Shown here: positions 21,001-32,875 of the stretch, in pieces
Layout of the letters: the number at the start of each line of letters is the position of its first letter
Position numbering within the stretch: position 1 is the first letter of the stretch
Assembly: GCA_029891385.1 (NCBI GenBank)
Contig: CM057227.1
Coordinates: 62,683,567 to 62,747,566 of the forward strand
Direction: 5' to 3'
Length of the DNA: 64,000 nt
Source of the DNA: Erythroxylum novogranatense
Lineage: Eukaryota; Streptophyta; Magnoliopsida; Malpighiales; Erythroxylaceae
Program-made: the position numbers and the translations under genes
The notes under the pieces: model-generated
Database searches by the model: none
Told to the model about the DNA's origin: nothing
The model's input: the letters and a program-made list of their open reading frames with translations, nothing else

Positions 21001-22504
21001 CGCTTGGTCACAACACTAAAATAAATTGAAAACGTGTTACATACTGCATCCCTTTTTATATGTTTGATTGAATGATAGGCAAAATGCCATATACTGGTGT
21101 GATAACAGTCATGGGGTACATTTGATTATAGATTGTATGACTAAATCTGATATGTTTAGCGTTGTATGAAATATTAGAGCTGTTGACCTGAGTTGCCACC
21201 GATCAGAGCTTTTAGCTCAATATGCAAAAATGAGCTTCAAGCTCATGAATGATTCAGAGCCTTAGGCTCAACGAATAGTGAGCCCTGTATCCAGCATTGG
21301 ATAAGGGTCAGATATTATTGAGCCCTTCGATGGGACAATTTAGGTACTCGGTCACAGCCAAATGATAATAAATGGTAAGCGAGTGATATATATATATATA
21401 TATATGTGTGTGTGTATGTATCAAAAATGGGATGTATGAATGTGGATTTCTGTAAATGTGTAAATGGGAAATTTTGATAAAGTGTATTATGTGATAAAGT
21501 TAGACATATGTGAATTGAAAAAGGAGATCAAATAGACAAAAATGTGAATATATGTTATAAATTAGTTCTGTTCATTCGTGAGCGGACCATCGATGATGTT
21601 CACTCATTGAGTTTGCAAAAACTCATCCAAAATTTGTAATTATTTTTCAGGACTCGAAAGAATACCTCGTTATGCAACGAGTGTATAGTGACTACGTGCG
21701 AGTGTGAGAAGAGGTCGGGATTAGTTGAGTCTACATTAGTGTCTGAACAGTTTTGTATAAAAAAAATTATTTCGAAATCTCTGTGTAAATGATTTGGTTT
21801 TGTTTTAGATAATTGTTTCCGCATAAATTTATAATGTATGTGTATGATCGAAAGAAACAAATTTTTACTGAGGTTTGATTGATAGATGTAGCAAGTCACC
21901 TGGTAGGGCACGGACTCGAATATCACCATCGATGTCGGGTTCGGGTCTTACAGGATTGGGGTGTTACAACCACATTAATGGAGATTTTGAGCTAGGTAGA
22001 GAAGGAATTTGCTTCTAAGTCCTTCATGAGACTTGTAGTATATTGTATGATCTTTTCATGGGTATAAAGTATGGATTTTTTTTGGACATTTGAGTAGGGA
22101 ATTATGATTTTTAGAAGATTGTATACTGTTCAAGGTGACACATGTGGGCAGAAACTTTGCTTGAGAATTTTATGTGTTTCTAGGTTGAATTTGCTTCCAA
22201 GTTATTAATCAAAGTTGTAGAACATTTTTTTATCTTTCTTTTGACATAAATTTGGAATTTTTGGCAAAAGGAATGGAAAATTATGATTTTTGCAAAATGG
22301 TATACTGTTTTGGGAAACATTGTGCAGGTAGTAAATTTGGTTGTAGTTTTGACACCCTTAGAGATAAAATTGATTTTTGTGTCCTTCATGAGACTTGTAG
22401 AGCTCGCTTTTATCTTGAAATTGATACCAAGTTTGTCCAATTTGGAGTTTAGAGTAAGGAGTTATGACTTATGAAAGTTGGGATGTCAGCAGAAGAAAGA
22501 ATAA

Positions 22505-22560
22505 AGCTTCCAGTCGGTCACTGTAGTCGACCTAGTCGACTACAACCTCCGACTAGGACA
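22505..22560. repeat. TAGTCGACTA palindromes in LTR C2
   Basis: GTAGTCGAC and TAGTCGACTAC lie back to back, so TAGTCGACTA is a perfect 10-bp palindrome inside a longer inverted repeat, flanked by GTCGG and CCGAC. It lies just before the shared module. Confidence 0.7.
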
Positions 22561-23399
22561 TGTATTTTTCCTGAACTGACCTCTCTCCACTCTTTTGTTT
22601 ATAACTTTTCTGTCCGACATCCGATTGACCTGATTCTCGAGGCATTAGAGTCGTGAAATATTTAATTTCATTTCTATGTGACATGGAGAAATTTTAGAGA
22701 TAAAATTGACGTAGATTGGTTAGGTCAAAGTGAGGGGACCGGGTAATCATTTTTTTGGTCTATGTTTTATCAATAATTGGACCTATAGAGGTTCAAATTG
22801 CGTGATTTTGGTACCTATGGTTTCTGAAGTCATAGGGGAATCTTTTGTGATGTGAATTACAGGATAATGTCGGGAATGTCACGAACATGTATTGTACACA
22901 TTTTAATTTCTACATGTGCATTATTAAATATTTCTGATTGTGCATTTGGTAATAGTTGTATATTTTGAATGTTATAGAGGCACATTTGGAACGTCAGCAC
23001 ACAGACGTTGCCGAGACTTCCAGGCATTAGCTCGGAAGCTATTGGTGAGTGACCTAGATGGTTTCTCAACTATTATTTGTTATAATTTTGTGCTTATAAC
23101 TCTATAGAGAATAATGGTGAGCTTGTGAGTTGTTTATGCCTAGATTCCAGACAGGTGGTCCGATGTATTGAGAGAGTATGATATAGAAGTGTTATATGTG
23201 ATTTTAATGTGATCCATTATGAATTAATTATTTGAATATGCTAATTTGAGATGGATTGTGATGTTGACATTGTTCCATTGCGATATATACATTCCATGCA
23301 TGGATGCATGATCAGTTAATGACAGTTGTGACCGGAGCAGCCACCGAGAGCTATAAGCTCAACGTTTATATTTGGGCCTCGATCCTCACAGTGATTCAG

Positions 23400-23534
23400 A
23401 GCCTCAGGCTCAACGATTAATGTGCCCATATTGGGACAGTTCAGAGCCTTAGGCTCAACGATTAATGTGCCCATATTGGGACAGTTCAGAGCCCCAGGCT
23501 CAACGATTAATGTGCCCATATTGGGACAGTTCAG
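23400..23534 (+). repeat. Three tandem 45-bp repeats in LTR C2
   Basis: Three nearly identical units (AGCC, 3 variable bases, GGCTCAACGATTAATGTGCCC, ATATTGGGACAGTTCAG). They correspond to the seven-unit array in LTR D, but GAGCCC is GTGCCC here, which weakens the inverted repeat. Confidence 0.88.
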
Positions 23535-24052
23535 GCGCTTGGTCACAACACCGAAATAAAAATAGAAATGTGTCACATGCGCGTGTCATATGCATCTGAT
23601 TTTAGTCTCTTTGATTGAGTGAAAAGCTAACTGCCTTATGCTTCTAGGGTACCAATCATGTGGTACTTCTGAATGTGAATTATGAAATAACTGTATTATG
23701 CTTGAATGTTGTATAAATTCAATTGGTTATGGATGTCTAATTGAATGAAAAGTATCAAAATTGTCTATGTTCAAGTGAAATTGTGAAATGTGATCAAATA
23801 TGCAACAATGTGAATATATGTTATGTGATTTGATGTGTTGCATGAATTGAGTGAACCATCGATGATGGTTACCTCACTGAGTTCGCAAAACTCACTCAAA
23901 ATTTGCAATTATTTTTTTCAGGACCCAGAAGAATACCCTGTTAGGCAACGAAGGTATAGCAACCGCGTGTAACCGAGAAAAGAGATTGGGATCAGTTCGC
24001 GTCTGCATTAGTGTCTGATAGAAATTGCATTACTCTAAATTTTTGTATTAAT

Positions 24053-26860
24053 TGTAGCATCCCGTTACCGATGTGATGGGCATATTGGTAATTGGGAGAG
24101 GATAGGATTTTTACTGCATATATTCATTGAGTATTATTTTGACCTCTAATTTTAGAGGAATAGATCATTTTGCACATGCTTATGCGTAGTGACATGCATT
24201 CATGATTTTTTCCGGCAATTAATTGTGATTATGTTTTGAATTGTAAAATTGTGTGAGATATGATTTATTGGGAATTAAGGGATAATTTGAATTGAATTTT
24301 TGGGATTGAAAATTGAAATTTGAGTATAGGATCATGTGTTTTATATTTTTGAGGATTTATAGGAATTTTTTCGAAATTTTTAGAGTTTTAGGTTTGGACC
24401 GGAAAAATGTCTCAGAGACTGACGGATTAGATTCCGGTTCCGAAATTGATGGGAAAATGGCATGGAAAATTTAGATTTGTGAGTTTAGGAATTTCTATGA
24501 TGAGCCATTGAAATTTAGAGACTGAAATTAAATGAATTGAGGACTTAAGCCTTAAGAGTTATAGGTTGAAAATTAACCCTTATATTGTTCTAAGTTCAAA
24601 TCCCTCCTTGTTTCACTTTGCAAAACCTAAGGCTTTTTCCCCTTCTCTTTCCTCTTCCTTCGACGATTTGATCCTTTTCCCTTGGAGAATCTTGCTTGTT
24701 CTCTTTCTTTGTGGTTGAAGCTCAGCTGGAAACCTTAGAGATGTTGATGTTTGGCTTGGTTTTGGAGGATCTCCGTGGGTGTTAAAGTTTGAGAGATTTT
24801 CGAAGATTTTAGGGTTCACAGATTTGAGTTCCGATTTGGTAAGTTTAATGGTTAAATGTTGTTATTTATTGTTGTTTGATGTATTAATGAGTTTAAATGC
24901 TAGAGATGTGGGTAGTTGTGTGTGTTTAATGCTAGATTTTTAGAGAGAGAGTGGGGGAAAATCGATCGGAGAAGAAGACGTGGCCGCACGTCGCAACGTC
25001 TGGAAAAAGGCCACGTCGCGACGAGAAAACCTGTGCTCGCCGCGGCGAGCCACGCGAGACGTCGCGGCGAGTGAATAAATGTTTCTCCGCAACGTGGTTA
25101 TTCGTGTGCGTCGTGGAGAGGCGCCAGAAGGATGTTCGTCGCGGCGAGCGACCTGTTACACGCCGCGGCGAGAGATCTGTGGCCGCGATGAGGGGCGAAT
25201 TTCTGATAGAATGTGTTTCAATCTATGGGGCGTAACTTATGGTGTAGACCTCCAATTGAGGTAATTCTTGATTCGTTATGAACTAAAGAAAGAGATCTAC
25301 AATTGTGGTAAAGATTGAGAGTTCAAATTTTAATTAGCGGGATCGCAATTATCGAAAGAGAGTCAATCACAGTTCCTAGTGCAACTTAAGAGTTATGTTT
25401 TTACAAATTGGAGTAATTGGGGACTTAAGTGAATGAATTTGACCCAATGAATAGGCTTTCTAGGGAATTATTTTAGTGCGTATAATTTGCTGAATTGAGC
25501 TGAATTTTGGGAGCGAAATGTTTTAAATCATTATGAACCAAGGGATGCTATTGATCTAATAAATAGTGAATTTTGGTTGTGAGGCAAGAGATAGTGGAAT
25601 TGGATTATAGCTCCGAAAAATCATGAACATGCATCGTACAGCTTTGAATTAAGACATGTGCATTATCGAATTTCTTTGATTGAGCATCTAGTGATGAGAA
25701 TTTTTTTAAATTGTTCTAAAGGCACCGTTGGATCGACAGTCCACGGATATTGCTAGGACTTCCAAGCAGTAGTTCGGAAGTTACAAGTGAGTAACCTAGT
25801 TGGTTCCTCAATCTTTGTGTGTTAAATGTTCTATGAATGTGTGAATTGTTTGCCAATATGAGTGCTTGTAACTGTGAAAGAGATGAGCTGAAATTATGAG
25901 TAAATGTTCAGAATGCGATAAATAGAATTGATTGATATATGCTATTGATTGTGCAAGTGTGAATGCATACTAGGCATGATTAAAATCGTTAAATAAACAT
26001 TTGTGACTGATGCAATTAGTGATCAGAGCTTTAAGCTCGATTATCAGTGAAAGGGCCTAAGGTCGAAAGGGAATAGTGCATACCCAGAGGGCTCTCCTAT
26101 CCCTAATGTGAACGGACAGTAGTGCATACCTTGAGGGCTCTCTTACTTGCCTAAAATGTGATTACTGTGTAATGTGCCTGAATCGGAACAGTATTGACCC
26201 TCAGTCACAACACTGACATAAAATGAGAATTGGCATGCATTATGCATCTGACTGTATTATGAAAATTGAGAATGTGTGTATTATGTGACAATTGCGCAGT
26301 GACATATCTGATTTATGTTATGGTGAAAATGTGTAAATTGTCTTATAGTGTTTCGAATGTGTTATCGTGTGACTATGTGATATATCGTGTGTATATGCAT
26401 GAGTTTGGTGAACCATCGATGATGGTTTCTCATTGAGTTCACAAACTCATCCAACATTGCAATTATTTTTCAGGACAGCGTTAGTAGATTCCTAGCTCCC
26501 GTGATAGACTCTTTCTGCCGTGTGAGTGCGTGGGCAAGAGAAGCAATGACTCACAGGTCGGTCAGCTGGGACGATTTTTTGGGATGACTTAGTATAGACT
26601 TTTGTATCAGTTTCCTTTTGGGATATGGTATTGAGACTGTAGGGGACTGATAGACTTGTCTATATTTCTGTTAGTAATGTGAAATGAAAGATTATTGTGA
26701 TTTTTAAAATTTGGTGATTTGCATAATTCAGTTTAATTATATTGATGCCATGTGAGTGTTTAGTGATTGTTTTCGATAGTAGTACTTCCTTGCTGTGGGA
26801 TATGCGTCGGAACGACCCACGGACGTCCCGGTGCATACCCTACGGTAAGGGGGCACTACA
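24053..26860 (+). repeat. Gypsy-A 5' LTR
   Basis: 2808 bp, from TGTAGCATCCCGTTACC to GGGGGCACTACA. Landmarks: CT-rich leader (about 24640-24710), TTTGGTAAGTTT donor-like site (24835-24846), GC palindrome cluster (24975-25195), GTGTAGACCTCCAATTGAGG module (about 25242-25261), twin hairpin (26407-26447), TTATTTTTCAG acceptor (26463-26473). No TATA box is convincing. Confidence 0.9.
24975..25195. repeat. CTCGCCGCGGCGAG palindrome cluster, gypsy-A 5' LTR
   Basis: A GC-rich island with CTCGCCGCGGCGAG (14-bp perfect palindrome) and many partial copies (GTCGCGGCGAG, CGCCGCGGCGAG, CGTCGCGACGAG). The spacing is irregular and the spacers differ. It includes open frames that are only a by-product of high GC. 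Confidence 0.85.
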
Positions 26861-26865
26861 TTAGG

Positions 26866-26877
26866 TGGTATCAAAGC
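26866..26877 (+). other. Gypsy-A primer binding site
   Basis: TGGTATCAAAGC, five bases after the LTR end, matches the initiator tRNA-Met primer site with one change (the usual form is TGGTATCAGAGC, present at 44974-44985). Confidence 0.88.
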
Positions 26878-26924
26878 ATGGTTTGGCATCTTTTGGGCAT
26901 AGTGCATTTTAGGCTTGAATTTTA

Positions 26925-27960
26925 ATGAGAAAAGCAGAAATTGATCAGATTCTTGTTTGTTATAGGTCATCCGTTCTTGGAGTTCAAGTGGATCAACCAG
27001 TTGACCTAGGATCAGTGGGAGCTAGTAGAGAGTCCTCTATGCCTCATTCTGAGGAGTTGCCTCCTAGAGTTCCCGTGAGAAGGGAGAGGAGATACGATCG
27101 ACTGCGCAAGCAAGGAGCTGTTGACTTCTATGGCAGCACAGACCCTGCTGAGGCTGAGGGATGGTTGGAGAGGACAGAGAGAGTCCTCGATCAGATGGAC
27201 TGCGATTCTGAGGAGCGCTTTGACTATGCAGTTTCTCTGCTTCAAGGTCCGGCCTTTCAGTGGTGGAAGACTGTTCCGGGCAGTACCACCAAGCCCTGCA
27301 TGCTGTCATGGGATGATTTTCTGAGGGCATTCAGAGATAACTTCATGCCCAATGATTATTTAGAGATGAAGATGCAGGAGTTCCTTAAGTTGAGACAGGG
27401 GACGATGACAGTGGCTGAGTATGAGGTGCGGTTTAATAAGCTGATGGGGTACGCTTCTGTTTTGGTTGCTTCAGAGTCTGATAGGTGTCGGAGATTCGAG
27501 GGAGGGCTTAATCTGGAGATCCGTACCAGGTTAGCCCGATCTGATATGGGCACCTTTGTTGAGCTGAGAGCTGCAGCAGTGAGAGTCGAGTAGCTTCTGA
27601 GGCAGAGCCAAGCTGATTTTGATCAGGGTCCTAGGGGGAAGAGACAGAGTGACAGCCAGGGTAGTGAGAGTAGAGCATTAGTAAGCGCCAGACTAGGTCC
27701 TTCAGGTCGTCTAGAGGAGGTAGACAGTCCAGATTTGGGCAGAGGGGCAGATTTACTCAGTCTGTTAGTGGCCGTAGCGGTGCTAGAGGTTCAGGCCAGA
27801 GTCTTCCGCAGTGTGAGTATTGTGAGAGGAGACACAGTGGGGAGTGCTGGAGATTTACCGGAGCGTGTCTTAAGTGTGGTTCTATGGACCATCAGATCCG
27901 GGAGTGTCCTTATACTGTGGAGGCCCAGTCTACTATAATCGGTAGATCGGCGAATACTAC
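26925..27960 (+). pseudogene. Gypsy-A gag
   Basis: A 222-residue open segment (26925-27593) carries the retrotransposon gag fold: Ala-Glu-Gly-Trp-Leu-Glu-Arg-Thr-Glu-Arg, Leu-Gln-Gly-Pro-Ala-Phe-Gln-Trp-Trp, and Met-Gln-Glu-Phe-Leu-Lys-Leu-Arg-Gln-Gly. A TAG at 27591-27593 sits where Gln is expected. Beyond it lie a basic region and two zinc knuckles at about 27787-27895: Cys-Glu-Tyr-Cys...His...Cys and Cys-Leu-Lys-Cys-Gly...His...Cys. Gag would build the particle and bind RNA. Confidence 0.88.
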
Positions 27961-28041
27961 AGATCTGTGAACAAGTGGAGGTGGATCGGATTTAGGGGCG
28001 AGTGAGGATCAGAGTGAGGACGAGGGATTGAGCACCCATGC

Positions 28042-28398
28042 AGCCCCAGAGCTAAAGTCTATGTCATGACTCGACAGGAGGCTCAGGATTCCCCAGATGT
28101 GGTAGTTGGTATGCTTTTGATCTTTGATTTTGAGGTTTTTGCTTTGATAGATCCAGGGTCCACACATTCGCTTGTTGCACCGTATGTAGCATGTAGACTG
28201 CATTGTGATAGGGAGAGATTACAGTATGGGCTAGAGGTGAGTACACCTTTAGGTAGTACGACGGTTTTGGGAGAGGTCTACAAGGGGTGTCCGATTGTGA
28301 TTGATCAGGCAGAGTTAAGTGCAGACCTGATAATGTTGCCACTGAGAGAGATAGGTGTGATTTTGGGGATGGATTGACTTATTGCGCATAGGGCTGTT
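28042..28398 (+). pseudogene. Gypsy-A aspartic protease
   Basis: The open segment 28066-28377 contains Phe-Ala-Leu-Ile-Asp-Pro-Gly-Ser-Thr-His-Ser-Leu-Val, a retropepsin site in the Asp-Pro-Gly-Ser form used by some plant gypsy elements, and Val-Ile-Leu-Gly-Met-Asp. A TGA at 28375-28377 replaces the Trp normally following (Met-Asp-Trp-Leu). The catalytic Asp is kept. Confidence 0.82.
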
Positions 28399-28839
28399 AT
28401 GGACTGTTATACCAAGGAAGTTGTATTAGAGTCTCCTGGTCAGCCCAGAGTCGTTTTTCAAGGTGTTATTCAGGCAGTGCCAGCTAGGATGATTTCGTTC
28501 CTGAGTGCCTTAAGGTTGATGCAGGGAGGTTGTGAGGCCTATCTGGCTCACGTGGTTGATTCTAGAGTTGAGCAAAGATTGCAGGATATTCCCGTGGTCA
28601 AGGAATTTCCAGATGTGTTTCCCGATGAGTTACTGGGTTTGTCGCCAGATCGGGAGATGGAGTTTGGGATTGACCTCGTTCCAGGTACCGCTCCTATATC
28701 TATTCCTCCATATAGGATGGCACCGGTGGAACTGAGGGAGCTTAAGGCTCAGTTGCAGGAGTTGTTAGATAAGGGATTCATCAGGCCGAGTGATTCGCCA
28801 TGGGAAGCTCCGGTGTTATTTGTAAAGAAGAAGGACGAG
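28399..28839 (+). pseudogene. Gypsy-A RT, N-terminal part
   Basis: This open segment reaches the RT fingers: Phe-Pro-Asp-Val-Phe-Pro-Asp-Glu-Leu, Pro-Pro-Tyr-Arg-Met-Ala-Pro, Gly-Phe-Ile-Arg-Pro-Ser and Phe-Val-Lys-Lys-Lys-Asp-Glu. It breaks at the target duplication ACGAG (28835-28839), where the solo LTR starts. The frame reads on into the LTR for 13 residues, which are not pol. Confidence 0.9.
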
Positions 28840-29754
28840 TGTAACATCCCGTTACTGTTAGCAAGGGTATTATGGTAATATGGGACTAACTGATCAGTTT
28901 TACTGTATTTACTGACTGAGTATGTTACTGGCCTCTAATTATAGAGGAACTGGTTTACTGCATATGCATATATTCTTAGGTACATGCATTCATGATTTTT
29001 CGGTATTAAATTGTGAATTGAAATTGATTGAAGTGACTGGTTTGTGAACTGATCAAATTGTGAACTGACTGAACTGACTGGAATATGATTAATTGAGGAA
29101 TTTGAGTTTTTGGGTTCAAATGATTGATTTAATATTGGTTACGAGTGACTGGTATTTGATAGTGGATTATAGGAAATTTCTGGGAAATTCGGGAGAAATC
29201 GCCCGGACCGGAAATATTTAAGAGACTGACCGATTGACTGTATAGTACTGGAAGAATGGTCCGATGGCAATGGAAAAATTTAGAGTTATACTAATAGGAA
29301 ACAAATATATTGAGCCATTGAAATTTAGAGACTGAAATTGGGACTGATTGAAGACTGTGTATATATATATATGTATATGTGTTAAGTGGAATTGGAGAAG
29401 GACCTAAGGCGATATCGTTTCTCTTCTCCTCCTCCATCAGTGCGTCGATTTCCTCTCATTGGTGAGGATTTCTTGATCTTTCTTTATGGGTTCCTTCCAT
29501 TGCGTTAAGGCTAACTTGTTTACTGTCATTGATGAAGGTTAGAAGCTTGGAGAGTGTTTGATCGTGGATTTTGAAGGATTTTTAGGGATACGGTGGTTTT
29601 GGGAGATTTGTGGATTGATCTGTGATTTGGTAAGTTTTATGGCATTTATGTTGTTATTAATGGACTCTACTGCATTTATGGCATTTATTAGTGTTGATTT
29701 GAGTAGCTGAAGTATATTAATGGGGGGTTTTAGAGAAAGGAATCGAATCGGAGA

Positions 29755-29985
29755 AGACGGCGGACGCCAAGACGCCGCGATTTCTTGCTGCTGCTTGACG
29801 ATGCACGAATATATATTCGTTACGCACGAAGTGTATGGACGCCGCCATGGCGAGCATCATTTAATCATGACGTCATGGCGTCGTTGCCCTCGCCTCATGG
29901 CGCGCCAAGACGCGCCCTTCGCCATGCATGAGCGAAGCTTTTTGCGCCGCGGCGAGAGACGCGATGCCGCGGCAAGAGGGACTGT
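29755..29985. repeat. GC palindrome cluster in solo T2 LTR
   Basis: A GC island with GCGCCGCGGCGAG, GACGCCGCCATGGCGAG, GACGTCATGGCGTC and CATGGCGCGCCAAG words at irregular spacing. It lies just before CATAACTTTTGGTGTAGACC. The words differ from the TCGTCGCGACGA words in the same place of the left T2 copy. Confidence 0.8.
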
Positions 29986-30089
29986 TCCATTGGATTAAAA
30001 TTGGTTTATTGGGCATAACTTTTGGTGTAGACCTCCGATTGAGGTGATTCCAGATTTGTTATGAACTAAGGAAAGAGATCTACAATTGA

Positions 30090-32875
30090 TTCATAACTAT
30101 ATGAAAACTATATGAAAAGCTTGAAATGAGACATAACTCTAAGATTTCCAAATAATTTAGGAATACCCAAATTATCACCCTAAGCATCTCAAGCTAGTGT
30201 ATACACTCTCAAAACTACTCCTGCACTTGTCACAAAAATTGTGACGGCCAAAACAAGCAAGAAAATGAAATATACTAACGACACACAAATGTGACCAATT
30301 CGGCATTCAAAAATTCTTGGAAAAGCAACTTCCAGCAATGCACTTTGGCGATCATATCACATCAAGATAACACATTTTTAATCACATTAAAAATGGTGCA
30401 AGGCATTGGAACTGAAAAGGCACACTCAATCAAGCCAAGCAAAACAGTCCCAACAATTTTCACCAAAACTGTCCAGTTCTGTACATTGCTCGAAATGATC
30501 AATGAAAAAATTTCAATAAATTCTGAGAAAATTACATAGGTTATTAAATGTTCTGAAAATGCTACCTGAATTTGTTCAGGATTTTAGGCCATCAAAAACT
30601 CAGTCAACCAAAATAACAAGACCGATTCAAAATCTGTGTTCATCAGCACAGCAATTCCCAACAGTATAGAATAAATTCGTGAATAAATATCCAATCACCT
30701 TGAAATCCAATTTCCATGCTCACAGACATTTGCCAACATCTTAGAGACATGTAGGTCAAGGAAACTCCAGAAAACGATTTTTCTAGAATTTATTCTCGAT
30801 TTTATACTACTGCCTGTCCACAGAGTGTTTCACAAAACAGCATCTGGAACCTTAGGGAATTAATTAGCAAAACTATATCAAATCAAATCGATAAATTCTG
30901 AAAATTCATATACATATTCTATAACATGTTATGAACAATCCTGGGTAGAAAAATTTCGAAAACCCTATCTCTATAGCAATTCGAAATCTGAACAGAATGC
31001 ATGCTACAACATCACAAGCAATTAAGGTTTATGATCTAGCTTCAGTTAAAGCTTCACACACGACACCAGACGCTCTGATACCACTGTAGGAAAATACCGG
31101 GAGGAACATCACATGTTCCAGCAGTGGAAACAAAAAATTTTATTCCCGGGACCTTCCCGAAACCCAGAATCCCGGTGTCGGTATGAAAACTCAAACCTGA
31201 ATAGCCAATAGAGACTATCTCTAAAGGTATCCACGCAGAGATCAGAAAACCTAACCGGATCAAACACCTTTGACCCGGGAATAGCTAGAACAGAATAAAG
31301 CCTGCTAGAGCCTACCTCTGTCCTTGGAGAGCTTGAATCAACGTTGGAAAGCTTAGAGAAGAAGAGAAGATCCGATGATGCTTGAGGAAGAAGACTTGAA
31401 AATCACCTTTCCAAAGCAAAGCTTAACAATTAAGCTTTCAACTTCTTACCTTTGCAAAAACCTACGAAACCATCTCTTCTCATTACCTTTTATATGTCTT
31501 TAACACTTTAAAGACTCATAAAAGGCTTATGGTGGAGGCTTGTCCACGTTAGCCATTTATATATATATATATATATATATAAAGCTTAAAAGATGATCTT
31601 CTCCTTTATGCTTCCACGTATCACACATATATATATATATTAATTAATTAATTATTTAATTAATTAATCATATATATATATATATATATAATTACTTAAG
31701 CGGTCCAGTCACACTGGGGTCGGTCCTACCGCCTCTAGGGTCCCGTTATGGATAAACCCGAAACCTTTTTCAAAGATATCGATGTCGCGATCTTATCGGA
31801 CATATCTCGATCTCATCGGGATCCATTTAATCCAGATTGCTCTCTATATATTGGAACTCACCAAAACTATTTTATTTAATTCTCAAAACACTCTTATCGT
31901 GTGACCCTTTAGTTCCCGGTTATGTTGGCCACTTAGATTAACACTTAATCTGAGCAAGTCATGAAATGGCGCTAGCAACACATCATGACCCCAATTGACC
32001 GAAAGTAATCGGTTTGATGAATTCATCACGAACCAGATCACGAACCCTTCCATGAGCAATTCTTGCAATTCGTCCTTTCATCATCCTATACCCCACTTGG
32101 TTATGAGTATGACTAATATGTCAACTCTTACTAGACTAAGTCTAGCCCAAGTGAAATCGCCTCTGTCGAGGACTCATTACTTTATATGTCCATGAAGACA
32201 CTCTTCATGACATAGTCATGCTCTGGCGAGACTTAAAGTAATGATCTGACGAAGAGGCGTGGTATCTCTTACATTCTCACGTAGTGATGAATCCTTTATT
32301 TACCTCAAATCGCACTCCAAGCACCATCCTATGAGTAACCTCCGGAAGGCCACAAGGAATGGAGTCAAATGCATGATCGATATCAAGATATCCTCGAGTA
32401 CCTCAAGTCTAAGGATACTTGCACCATTGCTATGATGAGATTATCACCGACATTAAATCCATGTGATGATCTCATGGCGAATCATCCAATGAACTTACTA
32501 CCACTAGTAAGCATCCATATGTCAACTCTAAATATCTCATATTTACAGCTTCGAGATCCACCGCTGATCCAATCAAGGAGTATGACATATCTAGTCTGTC
32601 CGGATTAATGATGTCGGTCTCATTAATCCTATGACTAGAAAAATTTGAATCTTGACATAATTGCACATGATAGGAATCTCGAGATTATGATCACATCATA
32701 ATTTCCTTCATGCTATGTCATATATCATGGACATCATTAATTTGATTAAAGATCAATATCAATTCATAAAGAACATCAAATAAATGAAACATGCCTTTCT
32801 TTATTTATTCATAAAGTCTGTATATTTGTGAACAAAAAGCGCTAAAGGGATTGCCTTTGTGGCACTACTCTAACA
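30090..32875 (-). mobile_element. Truncated copia element (leader plus one LTR)
   Basis: On the minus strand this is an LTR (31085-32875, 1791 bp, same TGTAGG...TAACA ends) followed by a primer site (complement of 31072-31083) and about 1 kb of leader matching 6890-7863. The gag-pol region and the other LTR are absent. The left junction near 30090 falls directly after GATCTACAATTG of the host LTR. The LTR contains a TATA box (CATATAAAAGG, complement near 31489-31499). Confidence 0.85.

Larger units (their letters stand above)
18693..21968 (+). mobile_element. Solo gypsy LTR D, 3.28 kb
   Basis: It runs from TGTAACATCCCATCACC to GGGGTGTTACA with no internal domain. Flanks are GCCAC and ACCAC, a 4-of-5 match, consistent with a 5-bp target duplication. 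It contains a strong TATA box (GGTATAAAAAGG near 19280-19291), CAAGTAAGTTT donor-like site (19411-19421), a palindromic cluster (19675-19815), seven 46-bp repeats (20679-21000), a TA/TG microsatellite (about 21387-21420), the twin hairpin (21585-21622) and a TTATTTTTCAG acceptor (21640-21650). It is inserted in C2. Confidence 0.75.
21969..24052 (+). mobile_element. Long gypsy LTR C2, second part
   Basis: This continues C2 after solo LTR D. It has a small palindromic cluster (22505-22560), the shared TATAACTTTTCTGTCCGACA module (near 22600-22620), three 45-bp repeats (23400-23534), the twin hairpin (about 23852-23892) and TTTTTTTCAG (23912-23921). It ends where gypsy-A begins (24053). The equivalent place in LTR D is about 200 bp before the LTR end, so the tail of C2 is missing. 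Confidence 0.7.

Noticed and set aside
23316..23576. 86-residue minus-strand frame with an internal peptide repeated three times
   Set aside because: The peptide repeat is only the translation of the 45-bp DNA repeat in LTR C2.
24951..25264. Arg-rich open frames in the GC island of gypsy-A LTR (also near 11033-11308, 29720-29998, 37216-37437)
   Set aside because: They exist because GC-rich palindrome words lack stop codons. The copies are not conserved as protein between LTRs and no known domain is seen.
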